Translations under genes and position numbers: made by a program
The notes under the pieces: generated by a model
What the model was told of the DNA's origin: nothing
Seen by the model: the letters and a program-made list of their open reading frames with translations, nothing else
Databases searched by the model: none
Part shown: one piece after another, positions 24,081 to 37,250 of the stretch
Layout: each line of letters starts with the position of its first letter
Position numbering within the stretch: position 1 is the stretch's first letter
Assembly (NCBI GenBank): GCA_035236585.1
Contig: CP141128.1
Span: forward strand, 31,540,684 to 31,604,683
Length of the DNA: 64,000 bases
Direction of reading: 5' to 3'
From: Warburgia ugandensis
Taxonomy: Eukaryota > Streptophyta > Magnoliopsida > Canellales > Canellaceae

Positions 24081-27000
24081 GATCGTCCAATCTATCCTCT
24101 CTCAATTGAGGGCCCAAAATGTCTCTGATCCTTGTGAAAATTCTACCCTGGGGGTTTTGGACCCTTTTGGATCGATTGGTGTAGTCAGAATTTTCATCTG
24201 AGTACTCTATCATCTAGAATTAAGGGTTCTGGTGTTTACTTTATTTTTACCTTTTTATTACCAAAATAAATTACAGTAAACTAAAAATTACATAAAACAG
24301 TATTAAACATCTATATAAAGTATTTCCACCTACCTAATTGGAGAAAAAACCTTGGTTTTATTACCAATTTAAAAAGACTACCTTGTTGATGAAGATATGG
24401 CCAAAGATCCACCTTTCTTGCAAATTTTCGTTGTTTGAACCGTTGGATCTTGAAATTGCTTTGGGGGTTTTGTAGAATAGATATGTTGGGAAGTTTTGGA
24501 TGGTGGAATTGATGAAATTAGATCTGAAATAGAGTGCCTAATTGATTTTAGGTCTTTTGTTCCAATCTAAAAAAGAAAAACAAATTGTAAAGAGAGATAT
24601 CTCTTGGAAATTTTGGGTTTTTGGGGAGGGATCTAGGTCTAATTTTTTAGGGAGAGTGAAGAAAATTTTGTGGGGATTTTATGAGAATTTTTGGAGGGTT
24701 TTTGGGGTTGTATTTATAGGCATTTTGGTCATTTTTTCATGATTATAATATTTAATTTTTTATTATTAAATGGCATGAAAGTCTCCCATGCTCCATTTTT
24801 TCTTCCCCATGCCCCATTTTTCTTCCCCAAGACCAGCTGATGTTTGTTGACCCATGAATTCATGTGGACTGCTTATAAGATTCATTTTTGGGTCCCTTGT
24901 GCGCCCCATGTGGGCCCCACATGGTGTAAAAAGACCGTTTTGCCATTTATGTATAAAATTTTGGGTTTTATTCCCATGATCTCAGATTTGAGTGTACTTA
25001 GTGGCATTGGATTCGTATTTCTCAGTACATTCTAAATTTTGATGTCTCATATTTTGATTTTTGGGAGATTTTGATTTTTAGGTAAAATTACTGTTTTACC
25101 CTTTTGTCCAAGAAATGAAGAAACTTAAGGATTTTTCATCCGATTTCAGAATTTGTCGTGCTTACAGTCATTTTGAAGGGTTTGCTAAGTTTAATTTCAA
25201 TTTTACATGTCTTATTATTTGATTATACTTTTATAAAAAGTATATTCTAAATAACCCTAATATTTCAGCCCGAAATATCTGAAACTCAAACTTTATTGAT
25301 TTTCTCAATCAATTACAAAAATTGGAGTTATTACAATAAATACAATAATTCAATTATAAGTTTGAAGTCTTAACTGATATAGATATTCATGTGAATGAAA
25401 TGACATAATTTAGCAATATATATTGTAACTTACCTGCTACTATAGGAAATCAGTAAGGCCTACCCCTTGCACAACGCAAGAGCCTCGGTGTGATATCTTC
25501 AATTTGTTTCTCTATGGGCCAATGCTCTTTTAGTCCAAAACAATAGCAGGGTTAAGGAACTTGTAAATGTTCTTGACCTTTAACCTTTGCAATTTATCGT
25601 GCAAAGACCTACATTGAGTTAATGTCAAATAATTGTCACATCTTACTAAAAAACAAGTAATACCTGGTATAAATGACGATGTGTGTGTATTCCACTTGAG
25701 CTATATTACATATGGTTAAGAGGTACTCTTTTAAGAGTGGAACCTCAACCATGTCTTTGGCAAGCACACTTGCCTCTATCCTTATAGGGCTAATTTCCTT
25801 ATCTTTATTGACTAGTCTATTATAGTCCCCTCAAGAATGGAGGCGTGTTAGGTGGAACCTTCACCCGATCCATACATGGTGGATGTAATCATGTAATGTT
25901 CTAGAAATTAATGATGAATATATATATATATATATAAGAAAAGAGACAGAGAGATAAAATTTTATCATACAAGTATATATAAATACCTGGGAAGGTTAGG
26001 GTGGGGTTATTCTAGAATTTATTGCCAGGTATGTTGGTCTCAATTAATAATTTAGTAGAGGACTTAAAAAATGTGGATGAAAATGATGCTATGACATCAT
26101 ATACATACCTTGCATATCATTGGTTTGATATATTTCTCTGGCCAAGCCACATGATATCCAATTGCATCCCCAATAGTTTCAATATCATTTTTTTGTATTG
26201 GAAATTGTATGGGCATTTGGTTGGATGGTGGTAGTAAAGCACACACACTTAGTGTGTGGATGCATAAACTTACCATGCAACTTAGTGGAATTCACAGAAT
26301 GAACCTCGTACAGTGTTGCCACAGCCACATAGTTCTCCACTGTATGTAGTTGCAACATGCACTGACCCACTTGCAATTGAGAAATAACATATATATATAT
26401 ATATAAGATGAAAAGATTACTAAATAATTCAACATTGCAAAAGTAAACATGTTAATACATAACTCATTGATCGAAAAATCTCTTTCAAAGATTTGCTCTG
26501 CCACCTCTTCTTCAGATGGAGGAATGCAGCTATTGTCACATTGGGGACGAGGGACAATATCATGACACGAACTTCTGCAACTACATAAGTCCTTATACAA
26601 ATCATTCTTCACCTTTTTATACATCTCCTCAAAGGTTTTCTCCTTCCATGCTTCCAAGTCTTCTACTAGGGGATTCTTTTTTTTAGGGAAGAACTTGGAA
26701 GGAGCCACGCCATGGCCTTTTCCCCTTACTCAGCTAGGGTGCTTGTCTTTATTGCCCATAGCCTTATACAAGATGTTCCCCTTTGCAACAGTGCTGCTTA
26801 GAGTCCTTATAGTTGCACTTTCTTTGATTAACTCTTTGTGCACATGTAATTACCATCACACAATCAAATCCATATTATATATGTCATATAATCCAAGAGA
26901 TACAAAGCTAGGCACATAAAACCACTTACAATTTGCAACACAATTACTGTAGTACGTTCATTAGTAAAGGTCTAGGTGTTATGCCCTTTCGAATGTGCCA

Positions 27001-27750
27001 TTTTCTAGAGAAGAGCGCGGTTGATGAGCTCCATGCCTTCTTTTGAAGTTAAGAGAGACACTAAGTCAGAGTTAATGAAATAAAAATCTACTCTATTTAG
27101 ATAGAAATGTAATGCCACATATTCTTACTTCTTCTTCCTCTAACCATGCGTAGCCAACCTTAGAAAGGTGGTGCTGTATATGATTAGTTGCACACACCAT
27201 TTGTCCTTTTCTATGCTTTCCTATACTTCAAAAGAATGTAATAAAAATATAATCGACTTTAATAATTAGGGAATACAAAATTGGGCTACTTGTACTTACC
27301 TCAAATTAAGGTGGGAGCTTAAACTGTATAAATTGATTCCATGCTCCCTATTCAATGAAGTTGGAATACAACTTAGGGATGATGTTAAGCCTTAATGGAT
27401 CATTGGAATTTTGAAGTATGTACTTTGTTGCAAGCTCACTCTTCCATTTCCTCCATTGTTGACTGGCCCCCTATAACACATTCTTCTCACACTCATCAGA
27501 GATGACAAAGGCAGACTACAAAATAAAAAAGATGCATGTTAGTCTATGTGAAGAAAAATAAGATAAGGGATATATAAAGTTATGTGTAAGAAGAATTTAC
27601 ATACCTTGACCATTTCCCACATGACATCATTCATTGATGGTGATACATGTCTCCAATCAGTCACTGAGACTGACACCATACTTCTAACTATGCAGCATAT
27701 GAAACTAGTGTAAGAATGTGCAGTAGCAGCTACCACCTACCCTCTACTAT

Positions 27751-28083
27751 TGAATTGTGCCATCTCTTTTATTCCCTTTGACTTTCTCTTAATTATATGT
27801 TCCATTTTTGTCAATCCTGACAGGTATACATGTGCTCAATTGTTCTTTATGTTATTCTTGTTCCATGCTTCCTTCATAATTGAAAATAAATACAATAAGA
27901 TCAGTTGGAAATAATTGTAATTCAAACAAATGATAAAAAAAATGTAGGAGAAATCCAGCTCACTAGTTGAATTGTACCATCTCTTTTATTCCCTTTGATT
28001 TCTCTTAATTATATGTTCCATTTTTGTTGATCCTCTTCCCTTTCTCTTGACAGGTATACATGCACTTGATTGTTCTTTATGTC
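27751..28083. repeat. Local duplication, period 217 bp, in the CACTA-like element
   Basis: Block tgaattgtgccatctctttta... at 27751 recurs as tgaattgtaccatctctttta... at 27968, both continuing through gacaggtatacatg and attgttctttatgt. The block itself matches 54450-54520 in the second CACTA, so it is the upstream part of the same gene. Confidence 0.75.
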
Positions 28084-28089
28084 TATATT

Positions 28090-29840
28090 TGGGAACTGAC
28101 TTATAATTAGCAAAAATATAGGATTGTTAGTTATTAACTGTCTTGTATTCCTATATTTACTAATATAGAGGATGATTTTTTAATAACCATCATATATTTA
28201 CTAATATAAAGGATTGTTATTTAGAAACCGTCCTATATTTATCTTAAGTATTTCTTTCGTATGTTCACTTATTCTCAATAATAACAATTTATGAATGGCA
28301 AGGTTATGAATGTAATGCATGCTATTCATTAGAATGCATTTATCAATGGCAAGGAATTCCATTTGTAATTGGCTTTATGTATATTGCTAAAGTAGATGCT
28401 CAAACAATGTGGAGTCTTAGTTCGGTTCATGTTATAAGATATAATTGATTAGATAGACATATTGAATTTGGTTAACCTTTGAAGTTTTGTCTTAATAGAA
28501 CATTTTGAGCTTGAGTTAGAAGGCATAATAACAAACAAAGAAATTTAGGCAGACATAAAAATAGAAATGATCTTCTATTATGATAATGGAAGAAGCATGA
28601 GGTCAAATATATTACTCATGATCCAAAATTGATAAGTGTAATATTCATCTTAAATATTTGGTGACATTATCTATATGTTCTAAAATTACATAACAATGTT
28701 GATGTGTTAGTAACTAAAGGCCAACTATTAGAGTGCATAGTGAAAGCCGCTCTTTATTTCTTAAAGCCTTAAAGCATAAACTCTAAAGCATATAGAAATA
28801 GAATACCTATGCTAGTATGTGAGTAAATGTTTAGTCTTTAGAGTTTGAAGTTGGGAATTATGTAATTTTTGAGGATTGGTTTAGACTAATGGTTTTCAAT
28901 GATTTGAATGTAGTACTACACAACCTAATAAAACTTTAATTTGGTACTACCTAATGACCTAAGCTATGTGTAGCTTATGGTTCTTACTACAACTTGTTTA
29001 GGTGAGGTTTGGACTTCAAGCCATCTCCTTGACAATTTTTATGCAAAGGAAAATAAATATACAGACAGTTCTAACTTCTAAATTCTAAACTTCTAATTGA
29101 ATGTAGTACAACACAACCTAAATATTAATCTGGTATGACTTGAAGACCTAAGCTAAGTGTAGCTAAGGGGTCCTAACTACAACTTGTTAACATGAGGTCT
29201 AGACTTCAAACTATTTCCCTGATACTTTTTATGTAAAAGGAAAAAAATATAGGATAGTTATTTGAGAACCATCCTATATTTGTCACTAAATATAGGACAG
29301 TTGTACGGTAATCATCCTATATTTATGATTAACATAGGATGATTTTTAAAGAACTGCCCTATATTTGTTTAGAAGGATTCTGCTCTAGTTCATGGCCTAT
29401 TACAAGTAGAAGGCACTCTAGTGGGATCCTCATGGACAAAAAAAAATTGTAGTCAGTTTGATAATGATCACTAAATATAGGACAATTTCTGAGGAATCAT
29501 CCTATATTCATCATTAAATATAGGATGGTTACAACTTAACTGTCTTATATTTATGTCCTTGACACTTTTTAAGTGAAGGAAAAAAATATATGACGGTTAT
29601 TTGAGAACCGTGCTATATTTGTTAGTTAATATAGGACAATTATGGGGTAACCATCCTCTATTTTTTATTAACATATGACAATTTACGAAGAACCATTGTA
29701 TATTTGTTACTAAATATAGGATGATTTTCGTGTAACCATCCTATATTCATCACTAAATATAGGACATTTACCACTTAACTGTCTTATGTTTTTTATTATA
29801 AAGGATGAGTATCCAAGAATCATCTTATATTATCGCATAT
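28090..29840. repeat. Right palindromic subterminal array of the CACTA-like element
   Basis: At least ten inverted units of AATATAGGACRGTT...AACYRTCCTATATT, concentrated at 28110-28240, 29240-29370 and 29460-29830. Each can fold into a hairpin. Arrays of short transposase-binding motifs beside the TIRs are typical of CACTA elements, where TNPA-type proteins bind them. That function is inferred here from position and structure only. Confidence 0.7.
28905..29250. repeat. Tandem duplication, about 197 bp, within the right array
   Basis: gaatgtagtactacacaacc at about 28905 and gaatgtagtacaacacaacc at about 29099 start two aligned blocks sharing gacctaagcta, ctacaacttgtt and a final aaggaaaa/ataaatata. 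A third partial start (gacactttttaagtgaagg) occurs near 29563. Confidence 0.7.
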
Positions 29841-30114
29841 TGCTTGAGTTAAGTTTTCATTTGTAGACATCCAATTATCGAATGTAATACAAAAGTCCCA
29901 AGAGGAGAAGAAGAAGGAAGGAGAAATAAAAAAGAACGAGGGCTGTTTGCATGGAAGTTGGAACAAGAATCATCTTATATTATCGCATATTGCTTGAGTT
30001 AAGTTTTCATTTGTAGACATCCAATTATCGAATGTAATACAAAAGTCCCAAGAGGAGAAGAAGAAGGAAGGAGAAATAAAAAAGAACGAGGGCTGTTTGC
30101 ATGGAAGTTGGAAC
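29815..30114. repeat. Exact 150-bp tandem duplication
   Basis: Bases 29815-29964 and 29965-30114 are identical by eye over all 150 positions, although everything around them is strongly degraded. This is either a very recent duplication or an assembly artefact. Confidence 0.9.
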
Positions 30115-30859
30115 ATTGGAAATTGGTAGCCATAGAAAAAATACTAAAATAGAGAAGATGAAGAATTGAAGTTGGCTGAAGAGGAAAATCGAGAGGGATA
30201 GATTTAGGGCTATTGCATGGAAGATCTAGGAGGTTTTTCTTCCCTTTAAATCACTCCATGTCTCAATGCATAACACCATTAACTGTCCTTTTTCTATTTC
30301 TCATTTGTCATAGTAGATACGGGTTTTGATTTGACATGATGGTTTAACCCAACCGAGTAAATAATCACTATCAATTGTACTCACCCCTGTACAACTAACC
30401 ACTTCAGGTGGAAGTTTTATTAAGGAGAAAGAGGAGATTAATTGCTAGAAATTATTTACTCAAAATTCTTTAATTTGGAAAAGGTTGTGAGACATTATTT
30501 ATTTTCATCCTTCAAACTATTGATGGTTGGTCATTGATTTTTGTCTTTGTTTTTTGTTTTCTTTTCCAGATGTCTTCAAGAATTCTTACACCATGAGCAA
30601 ACCTACAGCACCACAAATATGTGTTTCTTATTTGTTTCTATCTTTATTCCTCACTCGAGCAATATGGTTTTCTTTGTTTATTTGCTCTATGATTCTTGTT
30701 TGTTTGATTCTTTATATAGTTTGATTCTATGTTTTTGTGATTGTTCCATGTTTAGATTAATATGACCCTTTAATGAAGTAATCAGTGTTTAGTGTAAACT
30801 AAATTTTGCTTGTTAATTGAAATATATGCACAAGTAGGGAGAAATAATGTATTTGATAA

Positions 30860-32970
30860 TTTGAATTTGGTGCATGACAACGAGGACAATGATGATCTTG
30901 GTAATTTGGAGAATGAGAAGTTAGTTTCAAAATCTAATAGAGGTAAAAATATAAGAAGTTGATGTCTCCAGTTTGAAATATTTTTGAACACCTTCCAGTA
31001 TCAGAAGATGGAAGGCAAAGGTGTAAATACAAGAAGTTCTTTGTCATATATATTTGAGATAGCAAATTTCATATAGGTAATTTAAAACATCATTCAAAGA
31101 TTTGTCAACATAATTACTCTTGTGATATAAGGTAATTGCTTTTATCTCAAACTCAGGGGACTATGTCACTAAGTTCTGAAAATTTTGATCCTAAAGTTTT
31201 TCGTGAGTTAGTAGCTACTACAGTTGTTATGCTAATTTTCCTTTTTAATTTGTTGAGTATGAAGGAATTAGAATTGTACTGAAATATTTGCACAAAAGTT
31301 TGCATTTGATTAGTAGAAATACAGTAAAAGCAGAAGTACTGAGAATGTATAGAAGAGAAAAATAAAATATGAAAGAGATGTTAGAGTTGGCCCTTAGTAA
31401 GATAAGTTTGAAATTTGATTTGTGGACTTCTTGTATTATTGATGGTTATATAAGTCTCATGTCACTTTTTCTAGATAGTGTGTGGGTCTTACACAAGAGG
31501 ATCTTAAAATTTTATTTTCTACCACCTCCACATAATGGAATATCTTTAGCAGAAAAAGTATACTCACTATTGGGAAATGGGGGATTGAGAAAAAGATTTT
31601 TTTCATTCACTTTAGACAATGCTTCTACTAATAATTCTTCTATTGAGCTATTAAGGCATCAGTAGAACATTAGAAACATATGTGTGATGTGGAGAGTTCT
31701 TTCATCATTATTGTTGTTGTCATGTTTTGAATTTGATTATTCAAGACGGTTTGAAAGAAATAGATGATGCTATTCAAAAAATTCAAGAGATCATCAAGTA
31801 TGTCAAAGCATCACAAGGTAGAAAACAAAATTTTTAGAGTGTGTGAAACACATGTAAATTGAGACCAAAAATGGCTTAAGACAAGATTGTCCTACAAGAT
31901 GGAATTCAACTTATGTGATGCTTGAAAGTGCTATTTGTTACCTGCACGCATTTTGCCACTCAGAACTAACTGACTCAAATTATAAGCATTGTCCTTCTAT
32001 AGACAAATGAAAAAAGGCTACAAAAATTTTAAAGTTTTTGGCTGTTTTTATGATGCTACCTACATGTTTTCTAGATCCAAGTATCCAATAATAAATCTCT
32101 ACTTTTGTGTAGCATTTGTGACTTATTTGAGTTTAACACAATACATGAGAAGTGATGATGACTATATGAAGAGTATGTATGCTCAAATGTTTGCCAAGTT
32201 TTCAAAGTATTGGTTTGAATTTAGAATCATTTTGGCAATTGCATGTGTGTTGGATCCTCTATATAAGCTCTCATTTATGGAATTCTCATAAAAGAAATTG
32301 TTTGCTAATGGTTGCTTGGTGTTTCTTGAGTTTGGGAAAAATTATTCTCGCTTTTCAATGAATATATGGTTAAGAGGTCCCCTAATCCTTCCCCATCTTC
32401 CACTATGGTTAGAGGTAGTGGTCTTAATGTTGATGATAGATAGAACTTATCATATAGTCAAGAGGTTTTAGATGTGCTATACCTTTCATATGTAACTTAT
32501 GATATTGTAATTTATTATTAATTATCTTACATTAACTTGAAAAATAAAATTACATTTGCATTAGGAATTTGATTCATTTGAAAGTGAAGAATGTTCTTTG
32601 GCTATGCAAAATCACAATTGGAGTTTTATTTGGATGAACCAAGGTTGCAAGAGTCAAAGCTAAACATTTTTATATTCTGGAAAGGTAATAAATATAGGTT
32701 GGTTGATTAATATTCTCTTATCTAAAAGAAAAAATATTTTTATAATCTTATTTACATTTATATTTAATGAAAATTTTAGGTATCCTGAACTTGCTACCAT
32801 GGCTCATAATGTCTTGAGCATTCCTATATCTATAGTTGCATCAAAGTTTGCTTTTAGTGTTGATGTTTGGGTTCTTGACCAATATAGGATTGCTTTAAAG
32901 CCATATACAGTGCAGGCATTATTTTGTGTAAGAGATTGGCTATATGGATTGAAAGGTATTAATTTATGAT
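30860..32970 (+). pseudogene. hAT transposase (BED-finger, RICESLEEPER-like), degraded
   Basis: Pieces appear in family order but in shifting frames with stops. An acidic lead-in begins near 30865 and a BED finger lies at about 30965-31120 (HLPVSEDGRQRCKYKK, then NLKHHSKIC; the second metal Cys is lost). FDPKVFRELVATTVVM follows at about 31175. The core at 31369-31665 reads KFDLWTSCIIDGYISL and FSFTLDNASTN, which holds the family's conserved Asp region. LIIQDGLKEIDDAIQKI is near 31735, DCPTRWNSTYVMLESA near 31888, and YPIINLYF with ILAIACVLDPLYKLSFMEF at 32070-32290. The C-terminal dimerisation domain at 32779-32969 reads YPELATMAHNVLSIPISIVA and VLDQYRIALKP, after a probable short intron (about 32690-32778). 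The protein would be about 650-700 residues if intact; here it is clearly dead. Confidence 0.9.
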
Positions 32971-33769
32971 TCTATATTTAAGCTTTATTTTATTTGATAC
33001 ATATACATATACATATATATATATATATATATATATGCACATATATTGTATTTATAAGCTAAGTAATGACTAATGCATGTTTATTCTATAGTTAGTTGTT
33101 TAATTTGCCATCTTGGATATAGAAATTAAACATGTCTTGGCTATAGAAACATAGCCAAGACATTGCAAGCTTGCTATCATCCACAAGCAGGTGGATTTCT
33201 ATCATGTGCTAGTTAGTCTCTAGTTAGTCTCTAGTCAGTTACTAGTGTAGTCATTTGAATAGTTATTGAGTTTATGTTTTCGAACTACTCTTCCAGCTAG
33301 TGAACCTTTTTAGATTTTCATAAATTGTAAATTATATATGAAAGGAAAAGAAATTCATTTATTAAGGAGGTTATAACATTATTCATGGTTCATTTTTCCA
33401 ACTACCTTTTGATGTTGGGCATCAATGCTGCCTGACAGCCATATGGTTCTCACCTTTAAGTTGTTCTATTGATTTCTTAACCTTAGTCTAGTATGTTTGG
33501 AGTCTCTCCATCATCTGATCCTTGCTGAGTTTAAGTTTTTGAACTTCTCTTCCAACTACTGAACTTTTTTTAGTCGAAGGTCTAAAACACTTATGAGTGG
33601 TTTTGGTAGTATAAGGGCTATTTTGGACAACCTACTAGAATTAGAGTGCAATTTAGGTGTAACTTGCAACTTGAAGATTCTTAGACATCATATTTCTAGA
33701 TAATTTTTAACTACAATTGAATAAGAATCTATTGGTTTTCCATGTTTCATTCCCTGTTGTGTCATGACA

Positions 33770-34130
33770 TGTGACCCAAACATGACTCATTTATACAATC
33801 ATGTTACACGGGTCATTTCGTGTTGTGTCACTTGAACATGACATATTAACATAATCGTGTTACATGAGTCATGTCATGTCAACTTGTTTAATAAATAATT
33901 TGTATTACATGAATCATGTCATGTCGTGTAAGCCAAACACGACCCATTTACATAATTGCGTTACACAAGTTGTGTCACCTAAATGCGATCCATTTACATA
34001 ATCATGTTGCACGAGTAGTGTCGTGTGGTATCATTTAATAAACAGGCCATGTTGGAGTCATGGGTTCTTGACACGATTGTTAATTATGTCATGTTCTTGT
34101 TGACCCACATATTCTACTCGGTAAGTCTCG
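33770..34130. repeat. Degenerate tandem repeat in the hAT right subterminal region
   Basis: About five copies of a unit of roughly 60-67 bp containing catttacataatcatgttac, acgagtcgtgtcgtgtc-like text and aaacacgaccc. The reverse-complement vocabulary also occurs near the left end (19190-19360), as expected for subterminal transposase-binding regions. Confidence 0.6.
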
Positions 34131-34173
34131 ACACTACCTGAACCCGACCCTTCAACACGATTTTCTACCCCTA

Positions 34174-37099
34174 GGTACCATAACCGAGAGGATTTGCTAG
34201 GCCAACTCTTTGTTTTTTGGACATTGGTTTCTCAAAGAGGTTGAGTCCTTTAGTTTCCATCGTTGGGATTATATCCTCCAAGATGCCATGGTTAATCACC
34301 TTAAAGAAGCCACAATATTCGCAAGCTTTTATGATACACTCAACAACCTTAGAGCTTTGTAGGAAAAATCAATGATTAGGACTTCAATGATCTGGATCTT
34401 TTTGTTGTGTATTGATCTTGGATGACTCACCACCATGACTAGTGTATCTCGTTGGGAGCTACTATGACCAGATGTTTAAGAAAAGAAGGAAATGTCAAGA
34501 AAAGGAAGAAGAAATTTGCATTTGGAGAAGGAAATGGGTGTTATTTCTATGGATATTGAACAAATAGTGGAAAGAATCTTGAGAGAGAATTAGAATATAA
34601 AAACATGTCAAATAGAATTGTAGCTGACAGTCAAGTACAACTAGCAGATTCTAGTTAAACAATGTTGACTTAGTTTTTTTTTTTTTACTATTAATCATTA
34701 GTATTGATTAGTATGGTTCAATTACTAAAATTATTATTCTCATAATTTGTATCTTTAAATTGGTAGCATTGCCCACTTGTTTGACACCTTTCCAACAATC
34801 CATTCATTGTCATTTTCTCAGGGGAAAAATATATAAAATTGAGAATAGCGTGAGTGGATCCTACTTAAGCAATAAAAACCATCAACTTGTTATTTGTTTG
34901 GTCCTACAATGGATTAAAGTAGTTTCTTATCAATAGTACAGCTGGAAAAACAGATTGACACGTCAAATTTGATCTAATTCATTGTGGATGCATAACAAAA
35001 TAGATGAAATACACTATATTCAATTTTAGATAGATCCCAAAATTCTAGTCCATATCCCATCTGCGTCAGATGATGAATTTGAGGGTAATCCATAATAATA
35101 AAATTAATATATAAATAAAAAATTTACTATTTAATTCTTATGTGAATTTAAATAATTAGTCATGATGAAGTGAATTCTCCCAATCATCTAAACTACATCC
35201 ATAAGCCACTCATTGGAGGTGGCACAAATAATCTCCCAAATCTATTGTTGATCATGGATTGAACGTATCATAATGTTTCACTCCATTTTCTAAATAGATC
35301 TAATTTCTTCAAACCAAATAGGCAGATTTTAAATATATAAACGTATAAAAATGGAATTTAATTCATTTGCAAGTTCTTCAAAAATGATAATGAGCCTTGG
35401 ACTTGTGAATGTTTTCTTGATGACTTTGTTTCGTTATTCTTTGACCATCCATGTAACAGTTACAAATTGAGGGTTATATTTTCTGATGGGAATTACTATA
35501 ATGCATTGCTCATCTATAGCATAGGCTGGAAAATCAATTGTTTAATGAGGTTGATTATGAAAAGGGAATTACAAATGGATCCTGCTTGTTTAGTGATCCA
35601 TGATTCATTAAGCCTTGCTACAGAAGGATCTTCCTAGACCACTACCATGTAGTTAGGGATAATCAATTTGTAGTGGTAGAAATCTAGGAATGGGGATCTC
35701 TATCAATGTCAAAATGAAGAATCTATTTTACCCAAGATTCTCACTTGTGAAGATCATAAGTTGTTGATTTCTTGATCTATATATGTAGTGTATTTTTCTA
35801 TCTTAAAAGATTTTGTAGGTTCAAATCCTCATTACCTATTTAGAGTTCAGGAGTGGAGGCTTACAATTCTTAGATGGAGTGTGAGTACCAGATTTGGTAC
35901 CAAACAAAAGAAAATTAATGAAATTAAGTCTATTGAAGGTACTTTCTAAAACTAACTTATTGCTTGATAACACCCATATGCCAAGAACATCTGCTACAAC
36001 TTAACAAACTGCTTGACATGGGTGATTTCACCAAGAAACCTTCAACTTGATCCTAGATTTGCAATATCTTGCATCTCAAGAATCATCTTCAATAGCCAAT
36101 ACATAAATGGATCTCACTTACTAGTAATGTTGTTTTCTTTCTTTTTTATTTAAATTGTATTTTTTTTTCCCCTTTTCCTTTTTATAATTCAGTATATTGT
36201 AGGTTCATGATTTTCAATTCTTCTGATAATTGCATATTTGATCTCATGGCAATAACCAATTGTGTTACTATAATGAAAGTTATATTGTTGTTTGTGAGGT
36301 GTTTATTTCCATCTATGGTTGAAAATTTGTAGATTAACTTCTTTCCTACATCAATTTCATTAGGTACCCTTCATTTTCTTCAGAAAAGGAGGGCATAAGA
36401 AAAGCAGTACAAGAAAATGAAAAAAAGAAACAGGTTCATCTAAAGAAAATCACTATGTACCTTAATTTAGACAAGCAAAAGGAGGGTTGTCATAACAATT
36501 AGAACTGGGTAGGAGCTCTATTAATATTCTCTTATGAGGTGATTAAGGTTTACGAAAAAAATTATCTTACCTTATTCTTGTTTTTGCCTGAGAGGAATGA
36601 TGTTATGATAAGGCAAAGCTGCACTTTTACATGGTGGGTTTCACCTTTGGTTGATCAAACCTCATATGATTTCCTTGAATTTCAAAAACTTGTATCCTAA
36701 ACATACATATACTGTTATATGTTGAATCTAACATATACAATATTTGCTTTTACTTGTTGATTATGGACTGCTACTTAAATAGTCTTTCCGACCGTCAATG
36801 TTTTGTGACCTAAACTACATTTTTTAGACTCTGAATCCATCCAATCCACAACTGTTTTAGGATTATTTGTCATCCAAAGTTAGACAAATCAAGTGAATAG
36901 TTCTAATTAAGCAAAGGTCGAAATCTGATAGGAGAGTGTTTAAGGGTTCTAAGATTGATGGTGGATCTAAGGAGATCAATGTTGATCTAGCTTTGGACGG
37001 CCATGGTAAACCTATAAACCACTTGGGATATGAGATCAATAGCATGTCTAGTCATGGATGTGAAACTATCATTAATGTGGATGGGTTCACTGGTTTTGA

Positions 37100-37132
<33 letters not shown>

Positions 37133-37250
37133 TTAAAGTTAGGCCAGAAACACCTAAATTTTCATCAATTCGATCTTTAGGATTAAATCTTGAAGATTAC
37201 ATGGGCCAGGGTGGGTGGGATAGTTCTGATTGATGGTCTAATGGTCGAGC
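34174..37250. other. Intergenic or decayed repeat sequence, no gene recognised
   Basis: AT-rich, stop-rich in all frames. It contains T-rich runs near 34675 and 36150, and no terminal repeats or protein similarity that I can see. Confidence 0.5.
37101..37132. repeat. (TTA)n microsatellite
   Basis: About ten TTA/ATT triplets in a row. They open a spurious poly-Leu or poly-Tyr frame. Confidence 0.95.

Larger units (their letters stand above)
21261..25335 (-). mobile_element. Solo LTR, gypsy-type, 4.07 kb, minus orientation
   Basis: On + it begins TGTGACGACCCGGG and ends GGAGTTATTACA; read on - it starts TGTAATAACTCC and ends CGGGTCGTCACA, like the other LTRs here. Its edges agree with the alignment of the two CACTA genes: homology to the second copy stops at cacatccaaa (about 21250) and resumes by about 25400. 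A TATA box on - (CTATAAATAC, 24709-24718) sits about 620 bp into the LTR. A GC-rich block at 23780-24080 stands out from the AT-rich rest. The flanking pentamers ctata and ataaa do not match, so the target duplication has decayed or was lost by recombination. The same family recurs at 63316. Confidence 0.75.
20640..27760 (-). pseudogene. CACTA-encoded TNPA-like / DUF8039 / Ulp1-type protease gene, broken, split by a solo LTR
   Basis: Reading leftward from 27760, pieces of the gene appear in order. At 27.6-27.74 kb is an N-terminal piece (TDWRHVSPSMNDVMWEMVKV). At 27.3-27.48 kb is a Transposase_24-like piece (QWRKWKSELATKYI). At 26.46-26.70 kb is an acidic linker (KTFEEMYKKVKNDLYKD). At 26.29-26.38 kb is a DUF8039-like piece (MQVGQCMLQLHTVENYVAVA), then YKFLNPAIV at about 25.58 kb. 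Finally an Ulp1 catalytic end, PKQKSDWKCGYYVLRYMK, lies at about 20.87-20.93 kb. The Q-x(5)-C pattern matches the Gln and Cys of C48 peptidases. The solo LTR at 21261-25335 separates the last two pieces. Every piece has a counterpart in the same order in the second CACTA (48841-54600). Stops and frameshifts are common, so this is a relic. Domain names rest on remembered family patterns. Confidence 0.65.
19087..34173 (+). mobile_element. Probable hAT DNA transposon, about 15.1 kb, with nested insertions
   Basis: The left end taggggtggcaaaa (19087) and the right end ttttctacccct+a (34173) form short terminal inverted repeats of the common plant hAT type. The flanking octamers gctaccat (19079-19086) and ggtaccat (34174-34181) match at 7 of 8 positions, as expected for the hAT 8-bp duplication. 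Both subterminal regions (to about 19370 and from about 33750) are rich in ac/gtcgtg and gaccca phrases. A degraded hAT transposase lies near the right end in the expected orientation. Most of the length comes from a CACTA-like insertion (about 19.38-30.1 kb), which itself holds a solo LTR. Without those the element would be about 4-5 kb, normal for an autonomous hAT. The ends are short, so the pairing is likely but not certain. Confidence 0.6.
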
